A program made the position numbers and the translations under genes. Shown here in pieces: positions 10,913 to 24,200 of a stretch of 64,000 nucleotides of DNA. Source of the stretch: Sanderia malayensis. Lineage: Eukaryota > Cnidaria > Scyphozoa > Semaeostomeae > Pelagiidae. The notes below the pieces were generated by a model that made no database searches, was not told the DNA's origin, and saw only the letters and a program-made list of their open reading frames with translations. The stretch's first letter is position 1, and every line of letters begins with the position of its first letter. The DNA lies in assembly GCA_013076295.1 (NCBI GenBank), contig RQOL01000699.1, positions 3,410,001 to 3,474,000 on the forward strand, read 5' to 3'.

Positions 10913-11992
10913 TTCAACTGCAGTTGCTGGTGTCTACCAAAACCAATTAGTATCCAAGTTGAATGAAAACGTGTTCTTCGTGATATGGCGAATATTATGA
11001 GAAGAAATTGAATCGACTTTATCAAGTTTGTTGACGACTTTGCGTGTTATTTTGATCTTTCTTGTACACGTATCAAAGTGGTGATTGACTATCAGCCATT
11101 TTGGTATTCTTTATTCGTCAAATTTTGCAGTATTTGAGTGGTATCAAACTGCCAAAGTCAAAAGCAACTTCCATACCTTGACGCCTGTCGAAAAGAGATT
11201 TCCCTGACGCGGGGTTTTGCTCTGCAAAGCGCGCAAATTTTACACCACGCTTCTTTTATTTAATTTATGCACATATATGCGCATAATTATCCACATTGGC
11301 GTGCTTGACACGTGAAAAAACATTCTAATGCCTTTCATGGCACATGATCAGCATGAAGGGGGCCAAATTAGTTTGCAATCAGTTGATTATCATTCGCGAT
11401 TCACAACAATTAACCAGGATAGATATGAATAAAACCATATCATCGACATTTTAAATAGCGATTAAAAACCTGAGTCAGACAACAATGAACAAAGGCACAA
11501 CAAAACAAAGTTTAGAACTATTTCTATGACGTATAGACACATTTCGACAGATAACACGAAAAATAACATAATTTTGGTGCATACAAGAGTGGATAGAAAC
11601 GTCACAAACAATACGAGAATTATATATGTCGATATATACTTCTTACAATTTCATTCACAATTTTTCTCGCAGTTATTACCTCTGAAAATATGGTAATTTC
11701 TCAGAATTGTTCAAACAAAACTTTTCAAAATTATGATTGATCATATTTGGGATAATTCAAAAATGAATATAAGAAGTAACCACATAATTACATAAACCAA
11801 GCTATTCTCAGACAGGATTTTTATAACATTAGAAGGCATTACATTCTTTTGGTCACTCTAGCAAAAATAACAATCCACTTCTAAAAGTTTTAGTGTTAAA
11901 TACGGGGTTTATTTCGATTTAAAGACAAATATGATTGAAATTAAATACAAGACAAAAACATCCTAGATCCTTTTCTCCTTCAACATTTATAA
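10913..11992. other. Intergenic: PiT promoter region and MCCC1 3' UTR
   Basis: No gene seen. It contains the upstream region of the phosphate transporter, possibly with a small first exon, and the MCCC1 3' UTR. A minus-strand AATAAA at 11908-11913 is about 80 bases past the MCCC1 stop. Confidence 0.5.
11908..11913 (-). promoter_or_regulatory. Poly(A) signal AATAAA of MCCC1
   Basis: Minus-strand AATAAA 80 bases downstream of the MCCC1 TAG at 11993. Confidence 0.55.
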
Positions 11993-14900
11993 CTAATCAT
12001 CCTCTTTAATGAATTTGACAAGTTCCTCATTTCGTTGAACAGTTTGGCCTGTCCTGAATGGAATGCTTTCTATGTGTCCATCTTTATGAGCTTTAATTTT
12101 ATGCTACGTTGGAAAAAACAAATGTATTTTTAAACTCAATTATCTTTAGCGACATTTATCACTCATCATAACCACTGAATACAACCAGCTAATTTCAAAA
12201 GAATTCGCAAACCTCAACAACTTCCAAACTCAATAATGGTTTAAACCATTTTGATAAACAAAATTGCTACTTTTTGTTTACCAGAGGGTAAGTGGTTGGT
12301 GGTTAATCTGCACAAATATCCCAGTACAATTTTGTGCAATAAAAAGTCAAAATTCGCTTAGAAACTGGAATTCGCTTCATAAAACCTTACAGGTTCTTGA
12401 GTACTTAAATTTTCTTTGAAAATCAACCGACAGGAACCCTGCCTTCTATGTACCAGAGCCATCCAATCAAATTGCAGAATTCATCGTGACGTCATGAAAA
12501 ACATTTCCGATAATTGACTAATTCTTGAATGTGGCAAATTGAAAGTTTCCAGTGCATGGCACATGCAAGACACCAAAATACATGTACTACTCATGCTCAC
12601 AACTATTTAAAACTACTTACCTATTTAGCTTTTCACTTCTTAAGTATATGACATGCAAGAAAATATTAGCAGAATAAAGCGAAATATACCTCCATTTTCA
12701 TGGCCTCCATAACAATCAATACATCACCAGCCTTCACCTTCTCACCAGGTTCAACCAATACCTGTACAGGAAAATTAAGTTTGCTCAGAACTTAAGTTAC
12801 GTGGTTCTAAGGGGTAGCTACTTTAAAAAACAATCTATGTGCAAATACGTAATGTACAGAGCGCGTGTTTCCTCTCTTAGTTGAAAAAGCTGTGTTTATT
12901 AACTACCCCAAACGCGAGCTATTGTGTCTTTATACTATGAATGCACATTGTGTAATATGATAGGTCACCTTTTGTATCGTGCCTGTCATTGGTGCAATGG
13001 CGCCTCCACCTGAAGACGAGGTTCGTGCTTGCATGACGAATTTAGGAGACGGTCTGTTCACGTGAAATGTGCCATCCTATGATAAAATACAAAAGACTAG
13101 CAAATAAACCCGTGGCAGTTATGATGACTGGAATGAATGCAGTCTGGAAAATGGTAAAAAATTCAGTAAAAACCCTCACAAAAAAACGGGTAGGTCAACA
13201 ACAATATCAAGACAATATAGAAGAAACAATAGGCTATTGTATTTAAACAATAGGCTGGATGTAAAATTCCGGGTTCCAATACGCGATTGTTTACTGAATA
13301 TGGGGCTACTAAATGAGATTTCATAAACTGCAACATATATTTTATCTTACCTTCGTGAAAACATGGATGGATTGATTTTGAAACACAACTGCACTACGCT
13401 CAATAACTCCATTAATTGTTGAATCGAGGAACATCCTGTTGCCATCTTCTGATAATTTGCCAGTGCACAAAAATTCTAAACTCTCTACCTGTGACAATAA
13501 AGACAGGCTTCGATCAGTTAGGGAAATGCATACTGAACGTGAGTGAAGTACGGTCTATTTTCAAGGTCTGCGCACAACGAACAAGTACCGCAATGCTTCG
13601 ATTAAACGCCCCCTTCTTTTAAACGCCCCCTCGAATAAGGGTCCCCCTAAAATATCAAACAATTTAATAAACGCCCCGGGCGCTTAATGGGAGTATTACG
13701 GTAAACCTCTTGCATAAACAATTTCATTAAAATATGTACTTCATCACAAAGGAATGAATTCCCCGGAAAAAGATGTTATCTTCTATTGTTCTGTTGTTAT
13801 GATCCAACAAAGGTATTCCATATTCCAGGGGGGATGTAAACCCTACCTGAATTAGGAAGCTACCATCTTTCCGATATGTGACGTGCAATTCCTTCACTGT
13901 AAAACAGATTAAAAAAAAAAACAACACATTTCATATTTTGACACTACTCACAAACATCAGCACAGGGCAATTAAATTTATTTAAGTTCAAATTCAAGCCA
14001 AATAAACGTTGATGTATAAGCATGCAACAAAAGAATAGCCGAAGTCTGTAAGAATGAAAAGAAATTACTGGAAAATCACCAGTAAAAATAAGGGTAATCA
14101 AATACAAGCTTACTTATGTTTGCATCGATAACCCTTAAAGCTTTCGTATACTCCTTATTCAACCTGAAGCCAGCAGTCGTTGTGAATGGAGAGTTGATTT
14201 CTGGGGAGAAAATGTTTAACAGCTACATAATCAAAAAGAACAAGTAAGAAAAAGTTTAAAATAACAAAAAAGAAATATTATTATTATTATTATTAATATC
14301 ATTATTATTACGAGATATAAAGATATATCATTTTAAGGATTGACACTTAGATGTCTATCCCTTGAAAAAGTAAATACAGTAAACACCCGCGTAAGAACCT
14401 TGAAACATTTCATCTGACTATTGTTCAAACTCAAAATTGTTTCTTCTATTGTGTTAATGAGAAGTAACAGCTTGGGAGGCTCTTTTGGGTGGTTGTTCAC
14501 TGTATAATGTATAGTACTCCAACATACCCAGATTCTTCGCGAGTCCCCTATTGAATTCATTGATGAATAACAAGAGAGCTAATCCAGCATGCGCAAGTTG
14601 CCTCTGTGAAAGATTTCCTTTTGCTGGAAGAAGTTCCGAGTGGTGCTCCTATATAGGGTTGATAAGGATAAACGTTGATAGCATTAAAAGGTGGCAACAT
14701 GATAACAAGGCAATTATTGCCTTTGAGATGGTTGTAAGCAATGAAAGCAAGAAGTATTATAATAAACAGGTAGTGAAGAAAGCAATGGTTGTTCTTAAAA
14801 AACAAACTAAACGATAATCAATAATCTTTTTTGTTACCTCTATAAATCCAGTGTGGACATCTTCATCGATGAAACTCTGATGCCTGGCGAGATCCATGAG

Positions 14901-17900
14901 GAATTTTATATTTGTATCTAACCCAATAATCTGCAGATAAAAGCAACCGTATGCATACAAATTAACTGTAACTGCACATAACAAAATACGAACTGAAACC
15001 GTAAAAAATGGTTAATGATAAACGTATAGACTGGCTGTAATGGAAAACGATGCATAAAAAGCAATGCCAATCTGCACTTACATGGTATTCACTGAGGTTT
15101 GCTTTCAACTTTCGCAATGCAGCATTTCTGGAATCAGCCCACACGATCAGTTTGGCAATCATTGGATCATAATGCACTGTCACTTCGTCTCCTATAATGA
15201 GAACAGAGAAAAAACACTCTTTTATACAATTACGTAATATGAACTAGTTTGGTAATAAACCAGTTTATTAATAGTTAAAAACTAGCCTGTGAAGAGTATT
15301 GAACTAAGTTCAACAAGTAATCAAGCATTTTATTAGTTTATGAAGTGTAATGAACTAGGTTGCGTATAGTAATGAATTAGCTTTGAGAACTACACGTTTT
15401 TTATTATATAAGAAACCTGGCTCAAGCCCTACTAGTAAAAGTTTCTTAAATTTTCTATTGTTTTCTATTGTTAAGGAAAACAATAGAACAAAAGAATCTA
15501 TTGTAATTTGGCACAAATTCTACTAGTAAGTTTCTTATAAAGTGGTTTCTTATAAAAAAAAAACGTGTAGTTTGTGAACAATAATTAAGTAATAAAGCAA
15601 TGAACGATTATAAACCCTATTCCAACTGTCGAAGGATGAACACAATCATTAAACAAGTCCTAATTTTCCGTTCATTATTGAAAAATAACAAGATTGTTGC
15701 AAACTAATAGGAGATGCAATGTTAACTATAAACTGAGAGCGTTTGGAAATTCAACTCAAAAGCGAAAAAATCAGAACTCATCCAATGAACAGTGAACTCG
15801 ATACATGAAGTTATTAATATTTACCCAGAATTCAATGGTCTAATAAACGACAATGAGTCTAATTTTCGCGAATGTCAAGACTAAACTACGAACTTCGATG
15901 TTGATAAAGCCTGAAATCGTGGTTTATGAAAAGAATGCGAAAAGATGCTTGTGGAAATAAAGTGATAAAGTGGTCAAATAAAACAGATAACGTAGCAAAA
16001 AGTAACAACCTTGTCTGACACCAGTGTCAATCCTGACGTCACTGAGGCTTCCGGGGTGGAAAGATGAATTAACGGACCAGCACCAGGAAGAAATTCACTA
16101 AATAATTACAAAAAATTCATCAATAAAGAACTCAATCATGAAAAAACGGATGTAAAAAGTCTTTGAATTTTTAATGAATTTTGAAACGCTTGCTTGGAGC
16201 TCGGGTTCATGACAGACAAGAGATAGGTAAAAAATTACGATAAATATAAATCAAGTTTGCAAGTGACGATTTGATGTACCTTTCGGGGTTTTCAGCATAT
16301 ATTCGTGCTTCGAAAGCGTGTCCATTTAGTTTAACATCTTTCTGACTGAATGGCAACGGTTCACCTGCGGCGACACGAAATTGCAGCTCCACCAAATCGA
16401 GACCGGTGATCATTTCGGTCACAGGGTGTTCAACCTGCAATCTCGTATTCATTTCCATGAAAAAGAATTCTTGATTTGCATCCATAATGAACTCCACAGT
16501 ACCTTAAATAAAAGACAATTAAATTAGAAGCTATATATAACAAAAGAAAATGGTCTCAAATTGATCTACAGACTGGAAGTAGCTAAAATGCAGTCGTTAG
16601 GGGTGATAATACAATTAATTTTAAGTATACATTTTTAAAAGGCAAATATTATTAGTTTGTCCGCGCATGGTAAGGTTATCGTACAGAACTGTCATTCTTA
16701 AAAGGAAGGAACAAGTACATTAAAATAAATTCGGATAAATAGGCTTTACTTATTAGGCTCCGTACCTGCTCCAACATATCCAACGGCTTTTGCTGCCTTT
16801 ACGGCTGCTTCTCCAATGCTTCTTCTCACTTCCTCCGAAATTCCAGGCTTGAAAATAAAATTATAATCACGTCAGTCAGAAATAAGGTCTTGGCGCGCAA
16901 AAACACAGCCTCTTATCGACAACGAGGGCTGAACTGAAATCAAATAATGAACTTACAGCTGGAGCTTCTTCGATGATTTTCTGGTGCCTCCTTTGCACGC
17001 TGCAGTCTCTTTCGAACAGGTAGACGGTGTTACCATAACGATCTGCAAATACCTGGACTTCAACGTGCCTTTCAAAAGCAAAAGTATTCGAAAACCCCAT
17101 AAATTACTCTATTCACAAGCCAACAGATCTCCCTGTCTCACTCTGAAGCGTTGATGCAAAAAATACCTTGGTTTTTCGACATATTTCTCGACAAGCATGT
17201 TGTCATCTCCAAATGAGTTCAGCGACTCTGTCTTTGCTGAGTCCAAGGCGGATGAAAAATCTTCAGGTCTCATCGCAATTCTCATTCCCTGCAATGAAGA
17301 CAACAATAACCACTATACCACGATGTATCAAGCAATTACGTGTCTCCACTAATTTTCACTTACCTCGTGCGTGCCTCAACTTGGCCATTAAATAATGCCA
17401 ACGGTAACTAACTGAAACAATATCTTATCCCTTTGGTTAATTGACAGAACAGAGGAGGGGTTAATGATAGCCCATTAGAGACTTTTCAAGCTAAGGAAAC
17501 TCGGAAAAAGAGAATAAGATAGCAAAATCTAAATCTCAAATAAATTTCATCAGCAACAATGACATACCTTCCCACCTCCACCTCTCACAGCTTTCAACAT
17601 CACTGGATAGCTAGAAAAACAATACAGACATAATCAATTGGACATGCAAGGCAGTACCATTAATACAATAACATAATTCAGACCTGAAGCTTTTACAAGT
17701 TGTCCACTATTGTAGCAGATAGCATTGCATTGACTGGTGAAAAAAGCTCCTCCTCAGTGACATACATACCCAATTCTTTCAGCTTCTTTCCTTAGATATT
17801 CCTCACTCTGTTCCTCCCCATGATAACCTTCGATAATGGGTACACCAGCAGAGCTCATAATTGCCTTTGAAGTGCTGCAACAAACAGAAACCCAATGCTC

Positions 17901-19140
17901 ATCTGTGGCAACAATTGATACCGACCATGCCATGTGTAAAACATTGACCAGCTCTATTAATGATGTAGAAACATCTATGCCATTCATAAACAACAATGGG
18001 ATGAGTCTGGATATTGTCCTTGTAATACAAACCTTTTTATTCCCATATCACGGATAGCTGAGGATGGTGGGCCCATGAATATGATATCTTCTTGTTGGCA
18101 CAGATCTGCAAACTCTGGCTTCTCTGAAAGAAACCCGTAGCCTGGATGAATGGCCTGTGAAAACAATAAAGATGATCGCTTAATCCAATAGCATTAGAAC
18201 TTGGTTGCTGGAAATATTGTAGATGAATAGACAATGAAGGTAATTGGTAGATATGATTTTTAATATTCAGCTACCTGAGATTGTGTAACTCTTGCAACAT
18301 CGAGGATCTTATCCATCATAAGATAGCTGTCTCTTGCAGGAGCTGGGCCAATGTGGTAAGCTTCATCTGCCTATTTTAAGAAACAAAGGAAAGTGTGTTA
18401 CGGTGCATAAATGCTATACTGTTATGCCATTCTTGCAAAATGATAGGTTCATATGCATTGCCTCACCATTGCTACATGCATTGATCTTGCATCTGCATCA
18501 CTGTAAACAGCAACAGTCCTGATGCCCATGTTTCTTGCAGATCTGATTACTCTGCATGCTATTTCTCCTCTGTTGGAAATCAGAACTTTGGAGATTGGTC
18601 TTGCTTTGGCTGTGATGAAAATAGCATGAAATTAATCTTAATATGTGCAATTTTAGCAAGCCGATTGTACTTGGAGGTATTGCCAGTGATGGGTCGAAGC
18701 ATACAGTCAATACTATACTAGCCGTTTGACCACCTCAATCTCAATCAACATCTGCACATTTGTGCTGACCAAATCACAGGAACAACGTTGATGAAAACGA
18801 CAAAGAGACAGAGTAATAAACAGAAGTTGTCTTACCTAAGCCTTGCTCTGCTTCAGCAGATGTGCTACACAAGCACCTAGTGCTTACAGCAAAACGCTCT
18901 GGTTTCAGAAAACATGGCCTTTTTAAACTATAAATGAAAACAGAAAACACAAGCAAGCTAAATTTGCCGGGCCTAAACTTATCATTAACAAGCATACAAC
19001 TCGACAAACTAATAACTATCCTAAATAAAACGTTATAAATTACCCATGCAGCTGAATTACCCCTACCTCAAGTTATGGCACGAAAAAATTAGTCTTTTAA
19101 ATTGGTTCAATCCATTCTTTTGAGCTATGAAGGAAGCCAT
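11993..19140 (-). CDS. MCCC1: Methylcrotonoyl-CoA carboxylase alpha subunit, apparent frameshift in exon 12
   Basis: Mitochondrial biotin-containing subunit of leucine degradation. 21 exons: 19140-19067, 18927-18836, 18609-18467, 18370-18275, 18154-18033, 17874-17770, 17610-17568, 17288-17167, 17068-16957, 16847-16766, 16502-16280, 16097-16010, 15191-15082, 14930-14838, 14648-14528, 14200-14114, 13896-13847, 13488-13351, 13076-12969, 12761-12690, 12103-11993. The N-terminus is basic and transit-peptide-like. Biotin-carboxylase motifs: 'NRGEIACRV', 'RGGGGKGMRI' (across exons 7/8), '[16 protein letters not shown]'. The biotinyl site 'MEAMKME' is in exon 20. Exons total 2192 nt, one short of a multiple of three. 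Exon 12 reads 'GPLIHLSTP' in one frame and 'VRIDTGVRQ' in another, so one base is missing between about 16035 and 16050. Confidence 0.96.
13190..13296 (-). mobile_element. MITE copy of the CAGTAAACA family, diverged
   Basis: In MCCC1 intron 18. On the minus strand the end reads CAGTAAACAATCGCG, followed by 'GGAACC' and the family core CAGCCTATTGTTTAAATACA. It is the diverged fourth member of the family seen at 14377, 33115 and 59528. The outer boundary near 13190 is approximate. Confidence 0.45.
13588..13701. mobile_element. Short MITE with TA duplication and CGCCCC repeats
   Basis: 114 bp in MCCC1 intron 17. The ends CCGCAATGCTTCGATTAAAC and, inverted, CCGTAATACTCCCATTAAGC form terminal inverted repeats flanked by TA on both sides. 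The interior consists of repeated AAACGCCCC. No coding capacity. Confidence 0.6.
14267..14309. repeat. TTA trinucleotide microsatellite
   Basis: Run of TTA/ATT units, slightly interrupted, in MCCC1 intron 15. Confidence 0.8.
14377..14502. mobile_element. MITE of the CAGTAAACA family
   Basis: 126 bp in MCCC1 intron 15. It starts CAGTAAACACCCGCGTAAGA and its inverted right end reads CAGTGAACAACCACCC. TA flanks it at 14375-14376 and 14503-14504. The core contains ATTGTTTCTTCTATTGT, as in the copy at 33115. Confidence 0.6.
15388..15572. mobile_element. Hairpin-type MITE, inverted repeats AACTACACGTTTTTT
   Basis: 185 bp in MCCC1 intron 12. AACTACACGTTTTTTATTAT at the left is mirrored by an inverted copy at the right, followed inward by ATAAGAAACC on both sides. 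A second inverted pair (CTATTGTT / AACAATAG) sits at the centre. No target duplication recognised. Confidence 0.5.
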
Positions 19141-19649
19141 CTTTACAACACACGATGCGTTAAAACAACAACAACATAAATGTTGGGGGTGTGCAAGTGC
19201 CACTAAATCATGCCCTCCAAAATTCATGACGCATTTAACCTCAATCCAACAAGAATCAGTAAATTTCATCACTTAAACTTTCATTACTTTTTCTCTTCTA
19301 GCAATCTTTCTTTTTCTTTCATTCAATGTTTAACATGTGCATTCCTTTCCATCTAATGGAGATAAACAGCTACCCCCCCCCAAGAGCTTATTTGCTAAAC
19401 AAAATATTAGCTTCATATAGTTTATAGAATGTAGTTTATGAATAAGATTCTTGGTATTAAACATGCCACCCTTACAATACATTCAATACACAACTTCATT
19501 GTCTTAACACTGCAGCACAATACTCATGCAAAGTATAAGCTATATCATTGTCAGAGCAGAGAAGACAATAAGAAAACACAAGCTTGCATATATATCTTCC
19601 ATATCATTAAACAATTGTAAAAGTTTTCCAAATGTGCCTCTTCACATAT
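19141..19649. other. Intergenic: MCCC1 upstream region and RPS19 3' flank
   Basis: About 500 bp, AT-rich, with a short C-run near 19373. Nothing further is supported. Confidence 0.4.
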
Positions 19650-20635
19650 CTATTGTTTTCCAGCAACCTGTCCAGCAATAAGGTCCATGTCCTTCTGTCC
19701 CTGAGGGGTGATTGATCTGCCACTAAAGACGAAATAAATTTAAAGAGTAAGTCAAGTTTCTTAACAAAAGGAAAAGAAACAATGACAACAACATCAGATT
19801 TGTATATCTGCACAAACCCATTAGAATCCTTTTGGATAAGTTTCATTCCCTCCAAAGATTGAAGTGCTTTTCTTGCTACTGAAGCAGAGCTGAGACAAAA
19901 GTGATTGGGTCTAACACCATTGCGTTTGGCACCTGAAATCAACCAGAATCCCTCTCACAACAATCAATTATAATATTCTTGTTAATCTTTTTATAATTAA
20001 TCAAAAGCTTTTAGCAGTTTGTTATGGGGTTAGTAAATGCGTAGATACCTCCATAAACTTTTCTGATGGCTCCAACTCCAATACACGGTCGCTTGTAAAT
20101 ACGTCTTGCAATTGAAGCTGAAATATGAAATTAAGAATCCTGAATACAAAACTCTGAAATAAAAATATTCTAAGGTATTTTCTGCTTTTCAATAATATTA
20201 TAATTTGCAGAGTTAATGAAAAAGGACAACAATCTTAAAGTAGAACATACCACAACGAATGTAATACCAATCAGCATCATAAGGTCCTTGTTCCTTAGCT
20301 TTTGAAGTTTTTACAATTTCAACCCATTCAGGGATCTTCATCTTGCCAGATCTAAAGAAAAGTTCAAAATATGATAGATTAGCCAAATTGCAAATAATTA
20401 CCTAAGAAACTGGCAAAGTATTTCAAAATGTGAGAAAATTCATATTACGACAAATGATGTTTAAATAATGAATTCTGATATATTTAGAAAATTACATGAA
20501 ACTGATGTAATATGTGGCTGAATTCAAAAATAATGTTACAACGTGGGATTAGGCCACTAACTTTTTGAGGTAGGCAGCGAAGGCCTTAACGAAGTCCTCT
20601 GGGCGAACGTCTTTCACTGTTGTACCGCCTGGCAT
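19650..20635 (-). CDS. RPS19: 40S ribosomal protein S19
   Basis: Small ribosomal subunit protein eS19. Five coding exons: 20635-20562, 20351-20251, 20117-20049, 19932-19818, 19722-19650; 432 nt, 143 aa plus stop, against 145 in human. The N-terminus '[18 protein letters not shown]' matches the family, as do '[10 protein letters not shown]' and the C-terminal '[15 protein letters not shown]'. A splice acceptor abuts the ATG (TTTTTCTCTCAG then ATG), so an untranslated first exon lies upstream, at 20796-20772. The exon layout is that of a typical animal ribosomal-protein gene. Confidence 0.97.
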
Positions 20636-20771
20636 CTGAGAGAAAAAGTAGCGGAGAAGATAAATTAGCACCCGAGACATGTTTTCAAGTCGTCTGAATG
20701 GGCGAAATGAATAAATTGAAAGAGATATCTGGGGTGAAAAATACGAAGCTGAAAATGAACGGCCATCTTAC

Positions 20772-20796
20772 CTTTGCGAGTGAAAATGGAAAAGAG
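20772..20796 (-). promoter_or_regulatory. RPS19 non-coding first exon with 5' TOP-like start
   Basis: Minus-strand CTCTTTTCC beginning at 20796 resembles the terminal oligopyrimidine start of ribosomal-protein mRNAs. It is followed 25 bases later by AAG and a GTAAGA donor at 20771. The exact transcription start is inferred. Confidence 0.55.
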
Positions 20797-21234
20797 CGAT
20801 CATGGCCTACCACGTTTTTTGAAGGGCGAATCAGGGACGAGAAAAATTGCTTAACAATGGAGCCTCGTTTTAAATGAATAAGGAATGGGGAATGGGATCA
20901 TTGGAATGGAACTAAATACACGGAACACGGGGACTGAGAAGTGGAACAGTAAAAGAAGAACTGGACCGGTGGACAGGGCTGTCATATAAGCAACACAACA
21001 GAGACATCTGGAGAGCAGCGTTGAAATCACAAAACTTATTTAAAATTACAAGGACGCAATCAATTAAAAAAACTAGATTATAAATTAGAAAGATTTCATT
21101 ACTAAACTTTAATTCTAAAATTACCTGCAACTAACATGGAAGCAAATATAGTGAGCGCAAATAATTAACAATCAAGTCAATGTCAATTATAGTTGGAAAA
21201 CCATTTATTCAAAGATATTCTTTGTCGCCTTGAT
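20797..21234. other. Intergenic: RPS19 promoter and ATG3 3' UTR
   Basis: About 440 bp. It contains a minus-strand AATAAA at 21204-21209 for ATG3 and the RPS19 promoter. No coding sequence. Confidence 0.5.
21204..21209 (-). promoter_or_regulatory. Poly(A) signal AATAAA of ATG3
   Basis: Minus-strand AATAAA 26-31 bases past the ATG3 stop codon (21237-21235). Confidence 0.55.
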
Positions 21235-24200
21235 TTAGAAATTGAAATGCCTCGTGTAGTCATACTCAATTGTTGGCATTACAGCTTGGACGAATTTCAG
21301 AAAAATGAGCAAATACCTGAATTTGGTTAAGAAGAAATTGAACACAAAACAATAGAAGAGAATAATAACGTCAACTGACCATATCCAAGCATATTCACAA
21401 GAAAACACAATTTCACTGTGTTTTCCTGTGACTATGGTCCAAATGAGTATGTAAAGCACGTTGGGTTTGCAATCTCAGGTCGACTACATTGGGACTGATC
21501 ATAAAAAATGTGTAATATATACTTGGTGTAGGCGTTCACAGATGACTAAGCTTTGAAATATGTTACAGGTAGCTGAAAACGGTCTCTACTGGTAGGAAAA
21601 GACCCATTATCTGACATTTTCCCATGAATTTCTAACATTTGAACATGTGGAATTGGAGAGAAAGAGGAAACCTTGAAGTAATATTCATAGGCCCATGAGC
21701 GTTGGCCGTTTTCTTCCTGTGCTGTCAGAAGGAAAAAATGTTTACCAATCGAATCGAGAAAAAGATACATATGAACTCCAAGGTCACCACCACCATCTTG
21801 AACTGTTTGTATTATCTTCTTCATTACTTCTGCATGCCTAAAAACGCATTCACAATCACATTACTCTTCAGTGTGAGACACGAGTGCAATGAATAACAAC
21901 CATATAATTGATTCCACTATATATACACGAACATTCTCGGAGTACGGTGAGATGGACTTTTCGTAACTTCACAAGAACCATTTGTAAAATCAATAGACAG
22001 AAGAAATTAAAGTTCTTTCTCATTCCCTCGATGTTCAGTTCAGTAAATCAGGATACCAATGAACAAGGCAGCATGATAACAAATAATAATGATAATTGAA
22101 TAAGATGATGCTTGATGCTTACCTACAAGGATGTATGGACGCACGGGGAGGCGGGGGTAAATGAGGGTGGCTTTCAATTGTTACTGTTTTGTTTACGTGG
22201 TCCTAAAAAGAAAAAAAACGACAAATAATCAACGAAGAGTAGAATTTAAAGATAGCTACTTCAATGTATTACTATTAAGAAGTTCCAAGTCACAACGGAA
22301 GAGGGTTTAGGCAGGACGAAATCCCGAAAATACATGCAGGAAAGAAAGATGAAAGCAAAATACAAAGAGAATTCCATGCATAAACAGAAAGATAATGAAA
22401 TGATCTACAGTAAGACGGAACAAAATACACAAGAAGTAAAAAAACCAACGATGTAACAACTTGCAGGCAACAATTAAAACGAATTCAAGAAAATACAAGT
22501 GACGAAAATTCTGCAAAATGCTGGGTGCATCTAGTTGCAATAAAATTGCAATGTGGTGTAATTACCTGTCAATACATAATAAATAGAGGAACATTCTCCT
22601 CTATTAAGGGAAAGTATTAAAGGAACATTCTCCTCTAATAGAGGAACGTTCTCCTTTATTAACTACATGGTTAAAACGTTTAAAATAAACAACGAGAAAC
22701 AGCAAGAATACCTGACTAATATCTTCGCACATTTCATCCATACTAAGAGGTTTCTTATTCTGCAAAAAATAGCAAACCAGCGTCGATTAGCCTGTGAAAA
22801 AGTGACGTGACTGCAATAAAACCTTGACCAGAGCAAAACGTGGCACAAACCTCATCATATCCAAACAGCCACATCCTTGGCGTTTGATAGTACTTGTCGT
22901 ATGTTATATTCAAATCATAGGTTCTGGTCTGTAAAATACCATCCTTGGTAGTAGCAGCTTCCTGCAGAATGTCTTTCTGTGCTGGTTGGTTTCCTTTTGA
23001 GGTTAATGTTGCCTAAAAGAACAAAATTTAATTCGTCAAAATTCCTTGTGAGCAAAGACAACAAAACAGTAATCAGTAGGGTGGACTTTTAGCGAAATAC
23101 AATTTACGACAAAGGGTATAAATCCTGCAGTATATTCAACGTAATTCAGGCAGAGTAGGAAAAGGTTTCATGGGCAAATATTTACAGTTAGATAAGCCGG
23201 ACATCGCATACCTCATCTGACTCAAGCATTCCGCTTTCTTCAAAAGCTGGAAAGAAACACGACATTGTTTACAAATGTTTACGAAGTGGACCAACTGGAA
23301 CATGGAGCAATAATATAAAACGATAGAATACAATACTATATTGCCAAATGTTTTAATGTATCATACTATTCTATACTATACAAACAACAGAAACTGTGAG
23401 AACAAGTGAAATGTCAAGGTTTGTGCAGCTGGAAGCTCCTTAATTTGAAGTAATAAATGTTGAGGTGATTAAGAATTGTGGGAAATTAGTGGTGATTTCT
23501 AGGGGGTGCAGGGGGGCAGGGGGGGCAGGGGGGCGGGAAATACCTTCCATGTCCTCTGCTTCATCATCGTCATCATCAGCAGCATCATCAGTTTTTTCTT
23601 TCCCATCCTGTTGATAATACAAGAGACATTACACTTGTAAAGCCTTCATATCAGTGCCAGATTACAGGCCTGGGGACTCAGAGAATAAGACATGAGAAGG
23701 GGAGGGGGTTTCTTATAAGCAATGCCAACACAGGAGATCCTCAAATATGCCCCCTCAAATAAACCTCCCCACCCCTTTAAACATGACCCCATCCAGACAA
23801 TCATTTGTAAAGGTATTCAGCAAGATATCAAGATATTGAAGTTGTGGAGTGGATGTATTGCAAATAACAGCAAATTTAAGCCACAAATTTCATTACTTAA
23901 CTGCATAATATAGCTTTATAAAGCTTCACATTAAATAGGCTTTCATTTTTACAAACAAGCTGTGGGATTTATTCAAAGATGTATGACATATAGGTTCCTT
24001 GGGTCATCAGGTCCCATTGCTAAAAGGCCAGTGAACAGCTCTGTAAATATTATGTTTGTTGAAATATGGTAACTTACAGCTTCTTCGACCTTCATATCAT
24101 GTCCTGGCTCTTCTTCCCCTGTGCTTGGCTCTCCACTGACATCAACATTGTGATGAGTGTCGACCCAGCCCCCATCCTCATCCATTTCTATGACAGCTTC

